DNA of 8,277 nucleotides from Methanobacteriota archaeon (GTDB lineage: Archaea; Thermoplasmatota; Poseidoniia; Poseidoniales; Poseidoniaceae), in assembly GCA_002731395.1 (NCBI GenBank), contig PCBQ01000022.1, positions 6,521 to 14,797 of the forward strand. Reading direction: 5' to 3'. Shown here piece after piece: positions 5,896-8,277 of the stretch; position 1 is the first letter of the stretch, and each line of letters begins with the position of its first letter. The translations under genes and the position numbers were made by a program. The notes under the pieces are model-generated. The model was not told where the DNA came from. It saw nothing but the letters and a program-made list of their open reading frames with translations, and did not search any database.

Positions 5896-6195
5896 ATGGC
5901 CGAGATCTGCAGCACCTGTGGGCTCCCAAACGAGCTCTGCATCTGCCAAGAAATCGCCAAGGAACAACAACGCGCTATTCTAAGCACGGACAAGAGGAGG
6001 TACGGCAAGATTGTGACAAAGGTGGAGGGGCTCGACGACGGTGCCATCGACATCAACAAACTCGCAAAGTTGCTCAAGAACAAATGCGCCGCAGGTGGGA
6101 CAGTCAAGGGACGCACGATTGAACTCCAGGGAGACCACAAGAAGAAGGCGGCTCAGGTGCTTCGAAACAACGGATACAATGTGGAGGTGCGATGA
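5896..6195 (+). CDS. sui1: Translation initiation factor aIF1 (SUI1 family)
   Basis: This 99-residue protein is the archaeal eIF1/SUI1 homologue, which binds the small subunit near the P site and enforces correct start-codon choice. The N-terminal cysteine cluster CSTCGLPNELCIC (C5, C8, C15, C17) is the zinc-binding-like motif common in archaeal members. RRYGKIVTKVEGLDD (around 34-48) and the GGTVKGRTIELQGDHKKKAAQVL block (around 68-90) are SUI1 core signatures. SD AAGGAG is at 5880-5885. Codon choice differs from the flanking ribosomal genes: AGG pairs, CTA and GGG appear, which suggests weaker selection for translation. Placement between uL29 and Rnp1 is the conserved euryarchaeal arrangement. 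The stop overlaps the Rnp1 start cluster. Confidence 0.96.
   Translation: MAEICSTCGLPNELCICQEIAKEQQRAILSTDKRRYGKIVTKVEGLDDGAIDINKLAKLLKNKCAAGGTVKGRTIELQGDHKKKAAQVLRNNGYNVEVR
6183..6189 (+). promoter_or_regulatory. Shine-Dalgarno sequence of RNase P component 1, decides among stacked ATGs
   Basis: GGAGGTG precedes ATGATGATG at 6192-6200. Aligned spacing gives 1, 4 and 7 bases for ATG 6192, 6195 and 6198. The middle ATG fits the operon's 4-6 base rule best. Confidence 0.55.
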
Positions 6196-6455
6196 TGATG
6201 GACGTGCGTAACCTTCCTTGGATCGGCGCCGCTTTGACCGTCGTCGACGCTACTGATGCTAGCCTCGTCGGCCGTCATGGTCACGTGATTGGCGAGACCC
6301 GCAACACCATCCATCTCCTCGAGGGCGAGCGTGCCCTCACACTCGGCAAAGCCGGCATTTCCTTTTCCATCGACGGTTCCTCGACCGTCATCGACGGTTC
6401 GCTGATGCGGCAGCGACCTGAAGACAGAACCAACCGCAACTACCCGAAGGTGTGA
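6195..6455 (+). CDS. rnp1: Ribonuclease P protein component 1 (Rpp29/Pop4 homologue)
   Basis: An 86-residue protein matching archaeal Rnp1, a protein subunit that with Rnp4 (Rpp21) supports the RNase P RNA in removing 5' leaders from pre-tRNA. The small beta-barrel pattern is visible: WIGAALTVVDATDASLVGRHGHVIGETRNTI (around 8-38), a hydrophobic strand region, then SSTVIDGSLMRQRPEDR (around 61-77), whose RPEDR is a family hallmark. Three consecutive ATG codons overlap the aIF1 stop; starting at 6192 would add one residue and at 6198 remove one. It overlaps aIF1 and is followed with a 2-base gap by uS17, so it is embedded in the ribosomal operon. Confidence 0.93.
   Translation: MMDVRNLPWIGAALTVVDATDASLVGRHGHVIGETRNTIHLLEGERALTLGKAGISFSIDGSSTVIDGSLMRQRPEDRTNRNYPKV
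6447..6453 (+). promoter_or_regulatory. Shine-Dalgarno sequence of uS17, decides its start
   Basis: AAGGTGT within the last Rnp1 codons gives normal spacing to ATG 6458. The in-frame GTG at 6452 lies within this SD and is therefore rejected as the start. Confidence 0.6.
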
Positions 6456-6457
6456 AC

Positions 6458-6796
6458 ATGCGAGACATTGGAATCGACGTGAAGGCCCCCACTGGTGAGT
6501 GGGACGGGGACGAAAACTGTCCCTTCTACGGCAGCCTCCGCCTGCGCGGTCAGGTGCTTGAGGGCACCATCTCCAGCGTGGGCATGCAGAGCACGATCAC
6601 CTTGCAGCGTGACAACGTTCGCTACATGCAGAAGTACGAACGGTTCGAAAAGCGCACCAGCAAAATGAGCGCCCACCTCCCCTCTTGCATTGGAAAGGTC
6701 GAGGTCGGTGACATCGTGAAGGTCATGGAATGTCGCCCACTCTCCAAGTCGGTCGCGTTCTGCGTGGTCGAAGTGACCTCCGGAGGTGAGGCCTGA
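6458..6796 (+). CDS. rps17: Small subunit ribosomal protein uS17
   Basis: This is uS17 (112 residues from ATG 6458), an OB-fold primary binder of 16S rRNA in the 30S body. NCPFYGSLRLRGQVLEGTI (around 22-40) is the archaeal/eukaryotic version of the family opening, followed by TITLQRDNVRYMQKYERFEKRTSK and the hallmark HLPSCIGKVEVGDIVKVMECRPLSKS. The length is typical for archaea and longer than bacterial S17. The end carries a strong SD (GGAGGTGAG at 6782-6790) for uL14, and the stop shares one base with the uL14 start (TGATG). Confidence 0.96.
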   Translation: MRDIGIDVKAPTGEWDGDENCPFYGSLRLRGQVLEGTISSVGMQSTITLQRDNVRYMQKYERFEKRTSKMSAHLPSCIGKVEVGDIVKVMECRPLSKSVAFCVVEVTSGGEA

Positions 6797-7194
6797 TGAA
6801 GGGCATCGCCGGCCGTCAGACCCGTGGTCTGCCCACAGCGGCACGCCTCCACGTGGCCGACAACACCGGGGCGAAAGTCGTCCAGATCATCAACGTCCTC
6901 AAGCTCGGTGGTACGATGCGTCGTTACCCCTCCGCGGGTGTCGGCCATCTCGCGAAGGTTTCCGTGAAGAAGGGAACCCCCCAAACCCGCCGTCAGATGT
7001 TCAACGCCGTCATCGTGCGGCAGCGCCGCCCCTTCCGTCGGGCCGACGGCAGCTGGGTGCAGTTCGAGGACAACGCCTGCGTCATCGTCAACGAGCGTGG
7101 GGACGTCCAAGGTTCCGACATCAAGGGCCCCGTCGCTCGCGAAGCAGCGGAGCGCTGGCCCAGGATCGCCGCTACGGCGAAGCAGATTGTGTGA
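6796..7194 (+). CDS. rpl14: Large subunit ribosomal protein uL14
   Basis: A 132-residue protein, the standard archaeal uL14 length. uL14 lies on the 50S interface, forms bridges to 16S rRNA and is a contact site for anti-association factors. LHVADNTGAKVVQIINVLK (around 18-36), the GVGHLAKVSVKKGTP stretch (around 49-63), FNAVIVRQRRPFRR (around 70-83), FEDNACVIVNERGDVQGSDIKGPVAREAAERWPRIA near the C-terminus are all conserved family blocks. The start ATG overlaps the uS17 TGA by one base, and the end flows into the TGAGGTGA stop/SD of uL24. Confidence 0.97.
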   Translation: MKGIAGRQTRGLPTAARLHVADNTGAKVVQIINVLKLGGTMRRYPSAGVGHLAKVSVKKGTPQTRRQMFNAVIVRQRRPFRRADGSWVQFEDNACVIVNERGDVQGSDIKGPVAREAAERWPRIAATAKQIV

Positions 7195-7203
7195 GGTGAG
7201 ACC

Positions 7204-7611
7204 ATGGTGAAGAGCAGCAAGCCCGGCAAGCAGCGCAAGGCCCAGGCCAAAGCGCCCCAGCACATCAAGCGTCGCAACGTCGCAGCCCGCCTCATGTTGG
7301 CGAACCCCGACGAGCGCCTTGCGCACCTCCGCTCCACGACCGTTCGCGTCGGTGACACCGTCCGCGTGGTCCGCGGCGACATGGCTCATGGCGGCAAGCG
7401 CCACGGTGGCAAGCGCCATGACGGTGCAACCGAAGGTGTCGTGCTGACCGTCGACTCCAACACGGGTCGTCTCACCATCGAAGGCGTCACGGTTGCGAAA
7501 TCCGATAACCGCGAAGAAGCGGTTCCAGTGCACGCCTCCAACGTTGTGATCGTCCGTCTGGACGAATCCGACAAGCTGCGCATGCAGAAACTCACGGAGA
7601 ACAGGAGTTGA
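7204..7611 (+). CDS. rpl24: Large subunit ribosomal protein uL24
   Basis: This is uL24 (135 residues), an early 50S assembly protein that binds 23S domain I through a KOW motif. The N-terminus is basic (KSSKPGKQRKAQ). LRSTTVRVGDTVRVVRGD (around 42-59) begins the KOW region, and VTVAKSDNREEAVPVHASNVVIVRL (around 95-119) is the archaeal C-terminal signature. Between them residues 62-71 are a direct repeat HGGKR-HGGKR followed by HDGATEGVV, where most family members have a short turn (often KGxEGKV). The gene starts after TGAGGTGAG at 7192-7200. Confidence 0.95.
   Translation: MVKSSKPGKQRKAQAKAPQHIKRRNVAARLMLANPDERLAHLRSTTVRVGDTVRVVRGDMAHGGKRHGGKRHDGATEGVVLTVDSNTGRLTIEGVTVAKSDNREEAVPVHASNVVIVRLDESDKLRMQKLTENRS
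7387..7416 (+). repeat. Tandem 15-bp repeat inside the uL24 gene
   Basis: CATGGCGGCAAGCGC (7387-7401) is followed directly by CACGGTGGCAAGCGC (7402-7416). The units differ at two third-codon positions, both synonymous, and each encodes HGGKR. This looks like an in-frame tandem duplication kept under protein-level constraint. Confidence 0.75.
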
Positions 7612-7616
7612 ACATC

Positions 7617-8277
7617 ATGGCCAGTCCAAACCACCTGAAGCGCCTCGTTATGCCCCGCAGCTGGCCCCTTCCTCGGAAGACCAGCGTGTGGGTGTCCAAG
7701 CCCAAGCCGGGAGCCCACTCCCTCGAGCGCGGTATGCCCCTCAACATGATCATCCGTGACGTCCTTGGGCTTGCGAACACGAACCGTGAGGTTCGTGCCA
7801 TCCTCAACCAAGGCCTCGTCAAGGTCGACGGCCGCGTGTGCCGTGAGACCCGCCGTAGCGTGGGGCTGATGGACGTCCTCACCCTCGGTGAGGACAACTA
7901 CCGCTGCATCCTCGACCACAAAGGCCGTCTCCGCTACCGCCCCATCCCCGCGTCTGACGCGGCGTGGAAGGTCTGCCGTGTGGAAGGCAAGACCACCGTG
8001 AAGGGTGGCAAGACCCAGGTTAACCTGCACGACGGCCGCAACATCCTCGTTGACGATGCTACGCAGTACGCGACGCACGACGCTGTGCGCATTTCCCTTC
8101 CCGAACAAAACGTGCTCGAGCACATCGTCTTCGCAGAAGGCACGCGCTGCTTCCTCATCGGTGGTGTGCACGTCGGTAGTTTTGCTGACGTCAAGGAGTA
8201 CATCGTCAAGCGCTCCAGCATGCCAAACGAAGTTCAGTTCGATGACTTTGGCACCACCGTCGGCAACGTGTTTGCCG
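7617..8277 (+). CDS. rps4e: Small subunit ribosomal protein eS4 (S4e), 3' end outside window
   Basis: About 220 residues of eS4 are present, from ATG 7617 to the window edge without a stop; archaeal eS4 is usually about 235-245 residues, so only the end is missing. The protein is found in archaea and eukaryotes, not bacteria. HLKRLVMPRSWPLPRK (residues 6-21) is the family opening. An S4-type RNA-binding domain follows (around 43-88: IIRDVLGLANTNREVRAILNQG, VDGRV, VGLMDVLTL), then a KOW-like C-terminal region with VQ/QVNLHDGRNILV (around 143-154) and GTRCFLIGGVHVG. SD AGGAG (7603-7607) lies in the uL24 end, and the start is 5 bases after the uL24 stop. In related genomes uL5 normally comes next. 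Confidence 0.95.
   Translation, partial: MASPNHLKRLVMPRSWPLPRKTSVWVSKPKPGAHSLERGMPLNMIIRDVLGLANTNREVRAILNQGLVKVDGRVCRETRRSVGLMDVLTLGEDNYRCILDHKGRLRYRPIPASDAAWKVCRVEGKTTVKGGKTQVNLHDGRNILVDDATQYATHDAVRISLPEQNVLEHIVFAEGTRCFLIGGVHVGSFADVKEYIVKRSSMPNEVQFDDFGTTVGNVFA

Noticed and set aside
5994..6002. Internal AGAGGAGGT inside aIF1, resembling a Shine-Dalgarno sequence
   Set aside because: No ATG follows at usable distance; the only candidate is an in-frame GTG valine codon in the conserved SUI1 core. The bases encode conserved KRRY.
6622..7533. Minus-strand open frame of 303 codons across uS17, uL14 and uL24
   Set aside because: It spans three well-supported opposite-strand genes and their junctions, has no motif, and is explained by codon bias on the coding strand.

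Overview
The window is an archaeal chromosome segment carrying the S10/spc-type ribosomal protein cluster. Gene content and order (uL3, uL4, uL23, uL2, uS19, uL22, uS3, uL29, aIF1, RNase P component 1, uS17, uL14, uL24, eS4) match the euryarchaeal version of this cluster. The presence of eS4, aIF1/SUI1 and the Rpp29 homologue excludes bacteria. Proteins read as archaeal family members throughout. The DNA is GC-rich by eye. The uL3 N-terminus (MAKRNHPRRGS) and the overall style suggest a Thermoplasmata-related lineage such as the marine Poseidoniia (Marine Group II). That placement is inference from memory of the families, not a search.

Layout. Positions 1-661 (minus strand) hold the N-terminal ~220 residues of a superfamily 2 DNA helicase of the Hef/FANCM type, whose C-terminus lies outside the window. 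Positions 662-988 are a divergent intergenic region with a TATA-like element correctly placed for a leaderless helicase transcript, a weaker TATA-like element facing the ribosomal operon, and a perfect 10-bp hairpin in what would be the ribosomal leader. From 989 to the right edge there are 14 co-directional genes with gaps of at most about 20 bases, several of which overlap. The last gene, eS4, is cut by the window edge.

How it works together. Twelve genes build the ribosome: uL3, uL4, uL23, uL2, uL22, uL29, uL14 and uL24 for the large subunit, and uS19, uS3, uS17 and eS4 for the small subunit. aIF1 controls start-codon selection on the small subunit, and Rnp1 is a protein subunit of tRNA-processing RNase P. 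The genes look like one transcript with tight translational coupling. Every one of the 14 genes has a Shine-Dalgarno sequence, and when these are aligned on the anti-SD complement AGGAGGTGAT the distance to the start is 4-6 bases each time. At four junctions the stop codon itself is built into the ribosome-binding site (TGAGGTGA). This regularity was used to settle ambiguous starts of uS19, uS3, Rnp1 and uS17.

I found no mobile element, CRISPR array, tRNA, rRNA or evident new system. The window is essentially a conserved housekeeping locus. The points worth a second look are the leader hairpin, the stop/SD fusion, an altered tryptophan-finger in uL3, an expanded uL4 tunnel loop, a small tandem duplication inside the uL24 KOW region, and the Hef-like helicase next door.
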